This document shows, piece after piece, positions 18,824 through 28,389 of a stretch of DNA of 64,000 nucleotides. Each line of letters starts with the position of its first letter. The first letter of the stretch is position 1. The stretch spans positions 868,001 through 932,000 of the forward strand of contig NC_079259.1 of the NCBI RefSeq assembly GCF_947241705.1, written 5' to 3'. The notes beneath the pieces are model-generated. The model had not been told where the DNA came from. It did not search any database and saw nothing but the letters and a program-made list of their open reading frames with translations. The translations under genes were made by a program, and so were the position numbers. Origin of the DNA: Saccharomyces mikatae IFO 1815 (lineage: Eukaryota > Ascomycota > Saccharomycetes > Saccharomycetales > Saccharomycetaceae).

Positions 18824-20221
18824 TTATATATTAGAATTAGTGTTAGTGTTAAGCTGTTTAATTACATTATCATTCGCATTCGAGTTAATTGGGTTGTCCA
18901 GGTCGATTTTACGATAGCATATTTTGTTACCGTTTGTCACAACGGCCTTTAATTTACTTCTTTGATGAGGTCTGGATAATTTTAATACTGGGGAAGAATG
19001 ACTTCTCTGAAATCTATTTTCATCATTTCTCTCTATTACTCCTTTACTGTTAGGACTATTCTCTTTTTTTATCAACTGTTCATAATCTGCTACCTTTCTA
19101 CTGTTCACTCTTTTTACTGCTAAGGATTTAACTGTTTCATTAGTATAATCGGGAGTATGTTTTTCAATTTCCTCCAAATAACCTCTTGAAACGCTCCTTC
19201 TGTTAACTTTCGGAAGTACTTCAAAGGGGGGACTTATGATTTTTTTGAAATCTTCGTCATTAACACTTAACGAACTGGACAACTTCATTCTTGGATTATC
19301 TTTTTTCTTTGTTTTTAATGGCCTACTATCTCTAAAAATTAATTTTTCAAAAAGTTCAGCTTTATCCTTGACTTTACTAGACCTTCTCAACCTTGTGATT
19401 GAATCAGATGATTCGGTAGATGTAGGTGTTGTCTCTTTGTAATCAGGATCTCGCGACTTAGTGAAATCAGTTGTAATGTTATTCCAGTCATCATCCAGTA
19501 GTTTGGGAGAGGAATTTGAAAATACTGAGTTTGTTGAGCTTCTGGAATAATTAGAAAATGTTGGTGATGGGGTGAAGGATGCCTTCTTAACTAAATCTTC
19601 CTCAAATGTTGTATTTTTTTCCAACTCATGAAAAGAATGTATGTCATCATTATTTTCATCTATGTATGTGTCATCGGAATCTGCCGAATGCGTCAGAAAT
19701 GCTTTATCATTCAGTTCTATAAACTGATTCATTCCTTGTAATATTGTCATATGGGCAATCTGTTCCCTTGATAACTCCGTTCGCTTGCCCAAATCTATAC
19801 TTAAATCTTTCACATTTTCGACTTCTTCACTCTCAATTTCATTTGTCCTATAATTTATTGTTTTCCTAGTTGGATCCACAATGCCCAGTTTATATTTTTG
19901 CTGAACATTTCTTAATGATGCGACCAACGAAATTTTGTGGTTATTCAAGGTTCGTATAGCCTTTCTGTTAAAATTTAAAACGTCAAAAACATCGACAAGG
20001 ACATTTTTCGTCCACCACATGTTTCCGTTTGAGCCAATAACAGCATTTCTATAAACAATGTTTTCATTAGCCAGCATTCTTAACAGGGTGCAAGTTTTCC
20101 CTATGCTTTGTAAATCATTCATATCTAGGTGAGATAATATTCGAAATAATAGATTTAATGGTAAGTTTGTCAAAGACTTCTCTTCTAACGCTGACTGCAC
20201 ATTGCAAGAAAATGATGACAT
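18824..20221 (-). CDS. MFB1: mitochondria-associated F-box protein Mfb1
   Basis: Mfb1 is an F-box protein at the mitochondrial surface that affects mitochondrial organisation. The frame extends upstream only to a TTG; starting at the ATG at 20221 gives 465 residues, the length I recall for the S. cerevisiae protein. The F-box occupies about residues 15-55 (LTNLPLNLLFRILSHLDMNDL). The remainder is serine-rich and largely disordered, with basic patches near the C-terminus. Unlike classical SCF F-box proteins, no WD or LRR substrate domain is visible. Identification rests on the F-box plus its position between SPR28 and GTB1. Confidence 0.9.
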   Translation of the reverse strand: MSSFSCNVQSALEEKSLTNLPLNLLFRILSHLDMNDLQSIGKTCTLLRMLANENIVYRNAVIGSNGNMWWTKNVLVDVFDVLNFNRKAIRTLNNHKISLVASLRNVQQKYKLGIVDPTRKTINYRTNEIESEEVENVKDLSIDLGKRTELSREQIAHMTILQGMNQFIELNDKAFLTHSADSDDTYIDENNDDIHSFHELEKNTTFEEDLVKKASFTPSPTFSNYSRSSTNSVFSNSSPKLLDDDWNNITTDFTKSRDPDYKETTPTSTESSDSITRLRRSSKVKDKAELFEKLIFRDSRPLKTKKKDNPRMKLSSSLSVNDEDFKKIISPPFEVLPKVNRRSVSRGYLEEIEKHTPDYTNETVKSLAVKRVNSRKVADYEQLIKKENSPNSKGVIERNDENRFQRSHSSPVLKLSRPHQRSKLKAVVTNGNKICYRKIDLDNPINSNANDNVIKQLNTNTNSNI

Positions 20222-20701
20222 TAGTATAGTGAAAAGAACTAGAATAGAACTCAGGAACAAAACTTTATTTTACTTGTCAAATCTGGCCGTTTTTTTTTGA
20301 TATTCACTATGAAGATATTCGGTAAGTAAGTGGGGATAGATACTCCTTGATAATTTGAAGGCTTTCTTATGTTGGAACTTTAGCAAATTATAACTTATGT
20401 TTTTGTCTTTATTCAAAATAAGCAATTATTATTGATTGTATCACAAATGGTTAAATATTTGACAGGTGCATAAACATTTGCAGACTTCATGAAGGCATCA
20501 GCTTGAATAAAGATAAACATAGTTGTTTGGGTCAAAACAAAACGGGTATCGGCCAAAACCTTTTCTTTCTTACCCGGTCGTGAGTGGAATAATAGTAGCA
20601 TATCGGGATGGTGTTCAAACACATTGCAGTGGAAACTAAGGGCTCTAACTCCATACATAAGACGTAAAAGCACATCTGTTAGTTTATTAACAATACTCGC
20701 A
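20222..20701. promoter_or_regulatory. divergent MFB1-GTB1 intergenic region
   Basis: This 480-bp region separates two divergent genes. It contains an exact Reb1 site close to GTB1. A minus-strand frame of 86 codons (20413-20673) runs into the GTB1 coding region; the equivalent YDR220C in S. cerevisiae is considered dubious, and this frame begins at GTG, so I do not call it. Confidence 0.5.
20570..20576 (+). promoter_or_regulatory. Reb1 site in the GTB1 promoter
   Basis: TTACCCG is an exact match to the Reb1 core and lies about 125 bp upstream of the GTB1 ATG. Such sites commonly mark a nucleosome-free promoter in yeast. Confidence 0.55.
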
Positions 20702-22825
20702 ATGGTGAGCGCCTCTTTGTTATTTCTATTGATAATTGGGCAATCACCGCTTGTCGTTTCTTTGCAGCAAACCCGAGGTTACAAACCTGGGCATATAGTA
20801 GGTGTTTCAAGGGAGAAACAGCATCTGTATGACTCAAATGAGTCGGATTTAACTAAATGGCACTGTTTAGACCATGAAGATATTGTATTGGATTTAAGCC
20901 AGATCAACGATGGGATTTGTGACTGTCCCGATGGTTCAGATGAGCCCGGCACCGCTGCTTGCGAAGAAGATATATTTCAAAGTGTTGCAAAGCAAAGTAG
21001 TAAGGTAAACAAGTATTTCTACTGTGCTAACGAGAACTTTATTCCAAGATATATACGAAAATCAGAGGTTACGGATGGTATTTGTGATTGTTGTGACTGT
21101 TCCGACGAACTACTGTCTGATTATAAACTCATCGATGTCGGATCCAACTGTTCTCAGCTAAAAAAAGAATTCGATGATATGGTTTCTACAGAATTATTAA
21201 GATACCGAGAAGGTAAAAAGGTATTAAATGGGCTAGAAAAGAAATATGGTATACAGGAAGATACCATTGTCCGTGATGGTTCCATAGAGGAGGATAAACA
21301 AAGAGTTTCTAATGAGATAACATTACTCTCCAACAGGCTTGAAAAAGATCGTGTTAAGTTAGACGAAGCGAGAAGGATTTATTTTGATCAACTAGAAAAT
21401 CAGGACCCTATTTTGTATCGTTTTGAGCAATTAAATAGACTATCTTTGGCGTCTGAAATTGTAAATTCATTCGTTACCGTTTCCATGGTAAGTAAATGTT
21501 ATGGAAGTATACTCGGAATTTTGAATAGGTTATCCGAGGCTTACACACCTTCTCTAAATGATAAAGTTGTCAACGATAATATCAAGAAATTCAAAAAAAC
21601 TAAAAGACGAGCTGAGAAGGCAAAAATTATTGCAGATAGTACAATCGATGATGAGCAATCGGAAAATCTCTTTTCATATTTTACAGAAGAAATACCTCAA
21701 CTTTTCTTGAAAAGGGAATCCGAACAGTCGTTAAGATACGTATTAGGCAAATCCAATTTTGTTCAAGCGCTGATTGAAGGTAAAATCAATTATACCAATG
21801 ATATCCTGGAGTACATTAAAGAGTATAGCGCAATTATGGATGATATTTCTAAGAATTACAATGTTAATTTTCAAGATGCAGGTGTCAAAAGTGCTGTCGA
21901 TTCGTATAACAATTATTTAGATGAATACGGGGAATCTATTGAATCAGGGCCAATACACCCTTCAGAGAACCTTTTGAAACTATTGAATGAGGTAACGACC
22001 TTTGTTAACGAGAATGTACCAAAGATATTGCCACCAGATATCACTGAACCAAAACAAGGTACAAACAATGACCATATGGCTCCTTTTGGAGGTCTACGCA
22101 CTAAACTCTCAGGAATTCTATCAAAGTTAAACCTATTTTCATTTAGAGAGGACTTGGTCTCATTAGAAAAGCAATTTCGTTTCTACGAGATGGAAGTCAA
22201 AAACCTGGATCTTGAATTACAATTGAAGAAGGCCAGAAAAGAAATATTAGATGACTCTCGGAATGAAGGCAATAACGCTACTGCTGGAAAATTGACTGAA
22301 CTTTTAGAACTAATGGGATCTCAATCGTACTCTCTAGAAGATCTACTGGATAATTATTCATACACTATACGCTTCCAACATCCAATGATTGAAGGTACAA
22401 TATACCAGTCTGAAAATAAGATCGCGGGAAAAAAAGTCTTGATCGGCCGTTTCAAAACATTAGGTTTTAACGCAGAATTGAACATGAACAAGTACATGGA
22501 GCATTTGAAACTCACATATAGTGAGGAAAGTGATTTGACCTCACATTTAGCAGGCAGACAAGGCGATGATGATAAGTCACAACACTACATATTCGGTAAC
22601 TTAAACGAACTGAATAATGGTTTGGTATTAGAATACGAAAACGGAGAACAGTGCTGGAATGGACCACGTAGATCGGCTACGGTATTTGTTCGCTGTAGTA
22701 ATACCTTCAAAATTCGGAGTGTACATGAAGTGACTAAGTGTAACTACATCTTTGATGTCACTGGACCTTTAGGCTGCAACAAGACCTTCGAATACGAGCC
22801 CCCTAAATTCAACTTAGGAGAATGA
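20702..22825 (+). CDS. GTB1: glucosidase II beta subunit Gtb1
   Basis: This is the non-catalytic subunit of ER glucosidase II, which trims glucose from N-glycans with the catalytic subunit Rot2. The reading frame extends upstream from a TTG, but the ATG at 20702 yields a clean signal peptide (MVSASLLFLLIIG) and 707 residues, close to the 702 of S. cerevisiae. Two cysteine-rich PRKCSH/LDLa-like repeats follow (DGICDCPDGSDEPG and DGICDCCDCSDE). A long charged coiled-coil middle comes next, then a C-terminal mannose-6-phosphate-receptor homology domain containing GEQCWNGPRR and a final NKTFEYEPP. There is no HDEL signal; the protein stays in the ER through its partner. Confidence 0.95.
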   Translation: MVSASLLFLLIIGQSPLVVSLQQTRGYKPGHIVGVSREKQHLYDSNESDLTKWHCLDHEDIVLDLSQINDGICDCPDGSDEPGTAACEEDIFQSVAKQSSKVNKYFYCANENFIPRYIRKSEVTDGICDCCDCSDELLSDYKLIDVGSNCSQLKKEFDDMVSTELLRYREGKKVLNGLEKKYGIQEDTIVRDGSIEEDKQRVSNEITLLSNRLEKDRVKLDEARRIYFDQLENQDPILYRFEQLNRLSLASEIVNSFVTVSMVSKCYGSILGILNRLSEAYTPSLNDKVVNDNIKKFKKTKRRAEKAKIIADSTIDDEQSENLFSYFTEEIPQLFLKRESEQSLRYVLGKSNFVQALIEGKINYTNDILEYIKEYSAIMDDISKNYNVNFQDAGVKSAVDSYNNYLDEYGESIESGPIHPSENLLKLLNEVTTFVNENVPKILPPDITEPKQGTNNDHMAPFGGLRTKLSGILSKLNLFSFREDLVSLEKQFRFYEMEVKNLDLELQLKKARKEILDDSRNEGNNATAGKLTELLELMGSQSYSLEDLLDNYSYTIRFQHPMIEGTIYQSENKIAGKKVLIGRFKTLGFNAELNMNKYMEHLKLTYSEESDLTSHLAGRQGDDDKSQHYIFGNLNELNNGLVLEYENGEQCWNGPRRSATVFVRCSNTFKIRSVHEVTKCNYIFDVTGPLGCNKTFEYEPPKFNLGE

Positions 22826-23427
22826 CTAGAAAGAGACATAGATAGATTTTTTAGTAGGTAAACAACGAAGAAGACGATGCTGATGCTTCTATACTCTTTT
22901 TTCGTCACAACAGCAATATTTCCCTCGGCCAAAACGCGAAAAGACAAAAACAAGTATATCGTTCCAAATACTAGTAGTTCCGTACGATTTGTTTGAATAA
23001 CGCGAAAGAAGAGTACGGCGGTAATCACCCCACACGGCTTGTGTCTTTTCGGAGAACAAAGCAAGAAACGTAATGTTGGTTTTTCCGTTTAGCCGATGTT
23101 TATGCGGCTTTTATTTTTTTTTTCTCGTGGTTGTTCTTCCGGTTTCCAATAAGTTTTACAGGTTTGTAGTGAGCATCAAAAGCTGTGTTTACTACTGGAA
23201 TTTGTTTGCATATCTTTTAACAATTTTAGGTCTACGCATTTTAAACGTGATGGTTACAATGAATAGTATTTACTACTAATGACACATTTCTGGGCCTGGA
23301 TTCATGATGTATAGACATATAAAAATGAGCACATTTCTTGAGTTATAACTGCCGCCCTCCTTCTTATGCTTTCTTGACAGTGACAGTGTATAAGATAAAT
23401 TACATATACATAGAGACGCATTTAGCG
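22826..23427. other. GTB1-YDR222W intergenic region
   Basis: This 602-bp tandem spacer is T-rich in its second half. A 68-codon ATG frame on the plus strand (23073-23279) encodes a phenylalanine-rich hydrophobic peptide that I attribute to the T tracts rather than to a gene. No repeat or RNA is seen. Confidence 0.4.
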
Positions 23428-24684
23428 ATGCTTGTATCAAGCAGCGATAAGATAAAGTTCGCCCCTGTTGAAGAGGTCGATTATAAAACACCGGTAAGCA
23501 AAAGCAAGAAATATACTCTCATTAACGACATCCAACCACTGGAGTGGTATTGTCACAATGATAGTAAAACGGGTTATCAACACACCATAAATAATAAGAC
23601 AGATGGTACTAATAGTGGAAGGGGTTTATTCAGAGTAATGAAGAAATCGATGGAAACTAGGGTCGAGACCCAAACTTTATATTTCACTGATTTGCAATCT
23701 GGATTATGCGGGTTCGTGCAATTACTGTATTCTACAGTTATGGGCGGTATCTATAAAGGGTTCCAGTTGAATTTCAAGGTTTTCGGCTCAGAAAGTAATA
23801 ATACCGATTTCGACGTTTGGGAAAGCTTTAAATTAGATGATGTAGCTGAATTTCAACCACTGAAACTCGTTTCTAAAAACGTTATTTTTGAATTTTTGGA
23901 CACCAAAGATGAAAGATCGGGTTCCATTGGCCAGCTCTCTATCAAATGCGATCTGCCAACCTGTAATAATACGATTCGGAATTTAAAAATTGATCTGTTG
24001 GTCGATTTATTTCAAGGTTTTAAGATGAATCCTAATGGTTGTAACTACTATTTTGATAAACAAATCTCGACTACTGATGAATCAGTTTCCTCAGACAAAA
24101 TGATCAGACATGTGTTCGTTCCCAGAGGTAAGTGTAATGGCCATATTTCATACGATAAGAAGCTCAATAATGGGGGCTTCCAAAATAAGGCTATTTCCTT
24201 ATCCGGTGTTCCCGTGGTTTATCTAGACGCCGTTCAAGGTCTTTTGCCAAACAAAGCCGCTAGTAAATGGAATTTCTTATGTTTTCAAAGCGAAAACTAT
24301 TCTGTACTAGCAATAGAATTCACTACTCCTCAAGAACACGATAACGTCACAGTAACGGTTTGGTCAATTACTGAAAAGAACAAACTGATATCCATTGGTT
24401 CCTCTGTTCATAGCCCAAAACGTCATGTTAGGTTCCGTGCTACTAGTACAGATAAGGAAAATGGCTGGTTATATCCAACTTCTATTAAGTTCCCCGGCGG
24501 ATTTTCAGAACATGACTTGAGGTTGGTCAATAGATACGATGTTCTCGGTGAGCTGCCAAGTATGGTTAGGTCATTAGCCCAAAAAATCGTTAGCATTAAA
24601 CCCTTCATCTATCAATACTGTCAGCCTTCTAAGTACAAGCATGAAAAAGGTATCTCCATCATTGAAAGCACTTTCATCAGTTAA
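23428..24684 (+). CDS. YDR222W: uncharacterised conserved protein, YDR222W orthologue
   Basis: This gene has no known biochemical role; in S. cerevisiae it is uncharacterised with a paralogue, YLR225C. The frame opens upstream at a TTG, but the first ATG (23428) gives 418 residues, close to the 415 I recall for the S. cerevisiae protein. The protein is soluble, without signal peptide or membrane segment. It has a repeating beta-rich pattern and the motifs LEWYCHNDSKTGYQHTIN and FTDLQSGLCGFVQLLYS. These resemble the opening strands of the Svf1/lipocalin-like family, in which a tryptophan-containing strand precedes a QLLYS motif, so a lipid-binding beta-barrel is a reasonable guess. That similarity is from memory of the family and is not proven here. 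Confidence 0.9.
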   Translation: MLVSSSDKIKFAPVEEVDYKTPVSKSKKYTLINDIQPLEWYCHNDSKTGYQHTINNKTDGTNSGRGLFRVMKKSMETRVETQTLYFTDLQSGLCGFVQLLYSTVMGGIYKGFQLNFKVFGSESNNTDFDVWESFKLDDVAEFQPLKLVSKNVIFEFLDTKDERSGSIGQLSIKCDLPTCNNTIRNLKIDLLVDLFQGFKMNPNGCNYYFDKQISTTDESVSSDKMIRHVFVPRGKCNGHISYDKKLNNGGFQNKAISLSGVPVVYLDAVQGLLPNKAASKWNFLCFQSENYSVLAIEFTTPQEHDNVTVTVWSITEKNKLISIGSSVHSPKRHVRFRATSTDKENGWLYPTSIKFPGGFSEHDLRLVNRYDVLGELPSMVRSLAQKIVSIKPFIYQYCQPSKYKHEKGISIIESTFIS

Positions 24685-25473
24685 ACAAAAGCGTAAAGAT
24701 TTTTACCTTCACATAATCCCATCTCTTCTCCCCTTTTTTTTTTCTCTACCAACTCAACTTAATAACTAATATATAATTGAAATTTCTACATAATCACAAC
24801 CCCATAATTAATAACTAATAACTAATTTTTATGACTTTTCCGTTCTGTGGCTACACTTTCCCCCCGATGGATTATTGCATTATTGCGCCATACTACTACT
24901 TGCGTAAGCCATAAAGCGTGGTAATCATTTTTCCCCGCCGCATGCATATCGAAAACATCACGGGAACGAAAAAGAATGGCATTTTCGAAATAAAAAGAAA
25001 TCATCTTCTTAATGTTGGGGCGAAAGAGCAAAGGGGAAACAATAATCATTAAGGGAAGTCGACCACTTTCCTTTTTTGAACTCAACTTCGTCCTATATAA
25101 AACCTTAATCTAAACCAGTAAACCGATTTTTGCTTCAGTTTGTCGAATGTAGTTCTTGGCCCTTTTCCTCTTGAAAATGGAAGTGGTTAGTGGGAAGTAT
25201 AGCTATATAAGTGTGCATATTATAGATTGGTTTTGATAAGAAGTTGATTCTTTTTTTGTGGGAACTTATTAGTGGATCTGTTTTCAATACTCTTCTTCAT
25301 CCGACTAGTTTGTCAATGGTCACAGTAAGATTAATGAGTCAAAAACTTTTTACAATTGTATCGAAAAGTTTCTTAAAAGAAGAAATATAATTTTTCAGTT
25401 ACTATAAAGTCAAAAAAAGATAGTTACTTCTTTAAGCAGTAGAATTGAAGTACGAAATAAAAAAGTGTTTCAA
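24685..25473. promoter_or_regulatory. YDR222W-CRF1 intergenic, CRF1 promoter and leader
   Basis: This 789-bp spacer has a TATATAAAA element at about 25094-25102 and an A-rich leader before CRF1. An 87-codon minus-strand frame at 24822-25085 starts at a non-ATG codon and is not called. Confidence 0.45.
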
Positions 25474-27015
25474 ATGTTACATAATGTACCTATTAAAAGG
25501 ACCGTGCGGTATAATGTACGCATCCCCAATAAAAAAATGCCGAGAGAAACAAATAAGGCTACTTTATGCCCATCAACCTCTTCGACTGTCTTCTTTTCAT
25601 CTAATAATGATGAAAGATTCAATACGCCTTCGGACTCATCTGTAAGTGACATTTCGGGTGTAGAGAGTAGTTATACCAGTCCCAAACGATTGAAGCCAGA
25701 ACTGAAGAATCATTCTTATAAGTTTTCTGGAAATGAAAATACGAATGAACTAGAGGGAGAGGCATTTCTTGGCAGTGGCTTTAAAACAGAAGCAGATAAT
25801 GCATTTAATGACCAGTTTACACCAGCTTGCCGCACTACATATGTCAGTAATAAGCGGAATGTAAACTTCGAGGAGAATCCAGTTGGACAATTGCTCGATT
25901 TTCCAACAAGTAAAAACGAATCTTGCGGACTGTATTATAGCACCTCCGCCTCAGAAATTAGCCAAAATGATGAGGACATTGGTGTCGAAATTCCAGGAAA
26001 AGATGAACTCCATTGTTGTCAAACAACATTGATAGATAATGATAGGCCTAGTACCTCTCAATATTCAGAAACAGAATCAGATATCGAATTTAATGAGGTG
26101 GTGAATTTCACACCGATGGAGGGTATGGATAAGGAAAGAAGGGATCCAAAATCGTTTGAAAAAAAATTTGTTAGCGGCAATTTTGAGGAACATACGCTAT
26201 TAAACTCAGAAAGTGGCCATTACAGCGGCTGCAATCATTCCTCTCGATTGAATGTATCCAAAAATCCCCATCTTAACGGCGATCTGCATAAGAGCAGTGA
26301 AGATGAGTTTAATGAACCACTTAATCAAATCTCTAGTCTAGAAAGCCTCGCGATTAATGTAGAAAAAGGAGATACGGATTATCTCTATCTTAGTCCGAGA
26401 GAAGAACTATCCGATTCTTCATGTTCTTCAGAGGGCCTAGTAAATAATAGTTGTGAAAATGATCTGAACATTGAGGAAGTTATTTACAGAGATGATGAAT
26501 CAACAGACGAAGATGAGAGCTTACCGCCTCCGGATCCAAAAAGGAAAAAAATTGGTTCCAAAGCTTGTGAAATATTGGATTCCCGGAGAATTGGTATAAA
26601 AGTACCAAAGTTATATATTTGGTCTTTAAGTGATAAACCCTTTAGCGTTATCGACGGGTTATGTACCAAATCTCTATATCCACTGGGAGACGACGTTGAT
26701 ACTCCCGAAAGTTTAAGCTCAAGCTCAATAAATTCACAAACGGAGCAAAAAGAGGATCCAACTTTTGATAATGATACAATGTTGACCGATCTTTTGGACA
26801 TAGGCGGACCTGAAGTGGAAAAAGAGGCCAGTGGTTACAATGAGTTCACGAATAAGGGATTATTGGATAGGCCAAAGGGATCGTTATCGTCTTTCAGGGA
26901 AAGAAATAATTGTTTTCAAGAAACAAACGCACATTATAACCTGAACATATCAAAGTTCAGAAGGAGCGCGGCCTACTGTGTTAGCGAAGATCAAATCGGA
27001 GTATTATATGATTGA
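25474..27015 (+). CDS. CRF1: ribosomal-protein gene co-repressor Crf1
   Basis: Crf1 is a paralogue of Ifh1. It competes for the forkhead factor Fhl1 at ribosomal-protein promoters and, when phosphorylated downstream of TORC1/PKA, enters the nucleus to repress them. The protein is acidic and serine-rich throughout. Near residues 330-410 it has the Forkhead-binding (FHB) segment, with PPPDPKRKKIGSKACEILDS followed by RRIGIKVPKLYIWSLSDKPF. I start at the first in-frame ATG (25474), giving 513 residues. The next ATG at 25537 would give 492, and the S. cerevisiae protein is about 467, so the true start is uncertain. The GTG at 25465 is not a likely start. Confidence 0.88.
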   Translation: MLHNVPIKRTVRYNVRIPNKKMPRETNKATLCPSTSSTVFFSSNNDERFNTPSDSSVSDISGVESSYTSPKRLKPELKNHSYKFSGNENTNELEGEAFLGSGFKTEADNAFNDQFTPACRTTYVSNKRNVNFEENPVGQLLDFPTSKNESCGLYYSTSASEISQNDEDIGVEIPGKDELHCCQTTLIDNDRPSTSQYSETESDIEFNEVVNFTPMEGMDKERRDPKSFEKKFVSGNFEEHTLLNSESGHYSGCNHSSRLNVSKNPHLNGDLHKSSEDEFNEPLNQISSLESLAINVEKGDTDYLYLSPREELSDSSCSSEGLVNNSCENDLNIEEVIYRDDESTDEDESLPPPDPKRKKIGSKACEILDSRRIGIKVPKLYIWSLSDKPFSVIDGLCTKSLYPLGDDVDTPESLSSSSINSQTEQKEDPTFDNDTMLTDLLDIGGPEVEKEASGYNEFTNKGLLDRPKGSLSSFRERNNCFQETNAHYNLNISKFRRSAAYCVSEDQIGVLYD

Positions 27016-27686
27016 GATAGAGAGCAATTCGGGCTTCAGAAGTGGAAATTTCAACTGAAAAAGAATAAAGGGAGACTCATGCAATTAATGATATAGCCGG
27101 CAATGTCAGCTCCTTTCTAATTATTACTGTGCTGTTACTATAGACAGTTTTATTTACTTCATTATTTAAGTATTCTTTTATATATATAAACACATATATA
27201 TTCCTATTCCATTGTTCATTTTTACTGTTTTGTTTTTCTTATTTATGTTTTGTTTACCCATGGGTTGACTAGAAAAAATAAAAAATAAAGAATAGAAGGC
27301 ATATTCATGTAGAATGAAATAAACAAATATTGAACACATTAGGAAAAGTTGGCTATTCTATACAAGAATCAATGTCTACAATTTTGCAAAGCTAATAACT
27401 ATCATGTGTAAAATTGTGAGTGGCTGAGGAGGCATAATAGATAATTCTCATCTACCTATAACCACTCTAATAGGTAAAGTACTCACCCAGCCGTATATAC
27501 CCATCTCCTCCGTAAAGCAGCAGCTCCTTAACGCTTTCAATAATAACAAGAACGCATGTTTTAACCGAGTAAATATCTTATGATCATTAAAATTATTAAA
27601 CTATTATACATTTTTTTTATTTTTACTTTATTTTTATATACCCATATAAATAATAATATTAATTATAACCAAAGGAAGTGATTTCA
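27016..27686. other. convergent CRF1/HTB1 intergenic region
   Basis: Both flanking genes end here, so this 671 bp needs no promoter. It is very AT-rich and contains a near-perfect extended ARS consensus (separate entry), making it a likely replication origin. The HTB1 side has TATATA-like 3' end signals around 27601-27665. Confidence 0.5.
27238..27254 (+). other. candidate replication origin (ARS consensus sequence)
   Basis: Bases 27241-27251, ATTTATGTTTT, match the 11-bp ARS consensus WTTTAYRTTTW exactly. The 17-bp extended consensus (WWWWTTTAYRTTTWGTT) matches at 16 of 17 positions, ending in GTT. The site lies in a convergent, AT-rich intergenic region, the usual setting of yeast origins. 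I recall an ARS being described near the H2A-H2B locus of S. cerevisiae, which would agree. Confidence 0.6.
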
Positions 27687-28082
27687 TTATGCTTGAGTAG
27701 AGGAAGAGTACTTAGTAACAGCTCTAGTACCTTCAGAGACAGCATGCTTAGCCAATTCACCTGGTAAGATCAATCTAACAGCGGTTTGAATTTCTCTGGC
27801 AGAAATAGTAGACTTCTTGTTGTAGGCCGCCAATTTAGAAGCTTCAGTAGCAATTCTTTCAAAGATATCGTTGACGAAAGAGTTTAGAATAGACATGGAC
27901 TTTTGTGAAATACCAGTGTCTGGGTGAGTTTGCTTCAAAACCTTGTAAATATAAGAAGAGTATGTTTCCTTTCTAGCCTTGCTTCTCTTCTTACCATCAG
28001 TGGAAGTAGAAGTTTTCTTAGCAGCTGGCTTCTTTTCAGCTGGGGCTTTAGAGGCTGGTTTCTTTTCGGCTTTAGCAGACAT
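27687..28082 (-). CDS. HTB1: histone H2B
   Basis: This core histone is 131 residues and agrees with the S. cerevisiae H2B sequence as I remember it. The basic N-terminal tail ([19 protein letters not shown]) precedes the histone fold, which begins near [13 protein letters not shown]. The C-terminal [11 protein letters not shown] holds the lysine (K123 without the initiator Met) that is ubiquitinated by Rad6-Bre1. It is transcribed divergently from HTA1 through a shared promoter. The alternative, HTB2, sits at another locus and differs slightly in its N-terminal tail; neighbours CRF1 and ADK1 make this HTB1. Codon use is strongly biased, as expected for a highly expressed gene. Confidence 0.98.
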
Positions 28083-28086
28083 TATA

Positions 28087-28109
28087 TGTGTGTGTGTGTG
28101 TGTGTGTGT
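28087..28109. repeat. (TG)n / (CA)n microsatellite in the HTB1 leader
   Basis: About 11 uninterrupted TG units, followed by TTTGTTTG, lie directly upstream of the HTB1 ATG. In the HTB1 mRNA this reads as a CA repeat ending four bases before the start codon. It should be length-variable. Confidence 0.9.
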
Positions 28110-28336
28110 TTGTTTGTGGTTTAACTTATCTGTGTTGATTAAAAGATATTCAATAAAAATCTGATTCGTAGAAGAGAGAACATATATTAATCAAATTTTG
28201 TCACCCAAGATATCAAAACCTTCATGTTTATATACATCAGAAACTAAGAAGGCCCCTTTCTTACCAAACATTACTAGATAATCAACTAAAGTAATAATTG
28301 CCACTATTAGGGCTACTTCTCTTCATTTAAATTCAT

Positions 28337-28389
28337 CGTTCTCCTTTTTTCGCGCGGTGTACCCTTCTGTACGCGAAAAAAGGAGAACG
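28337..28389. promoter_or_regulatory. pair of facing histone UAS elements (perfect 18-bp inverted repeat)
   Basis: The left arm CGTTCTCCTTTTTTCGCG (28337-28354) and right arm CGCGAAAAAAGGAGAACG (28372-28389) are exact reverse complements separated by 17 bp. Each arm contains GCGAAAAAAGGAGAAC, which matches the histone UAS consensus GCGAAAAANTNNGAAC at all but one defined position. Spt10 binds paired UAS elements in the S. cerevisiae histone promoters. Confidence 0.8.

Noticed and set aside
20413-20673. Minus-strand frame overlapping the GTB1 5' end (YDR220C-like)
   Set aside because: It has a GTG start and overlaps a real gene; the S. cerevisiae counterpart is considered dubious.
20624-20701. 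26-codon upstream extension of GTB1
   Set aside because: It begins at TTG and would hide the signal peptide; the ATG at 20702 gives the expected secreted N-terminus and length.
23073-23279. 68-codon hydrophobic frame between GTB1 and YDR222W
   Set aside because: The phenylalanine- and leucine-rich peptide follows from T-rich DNA, and an opposing frame overlaps the same stretch; nothing supports coding.
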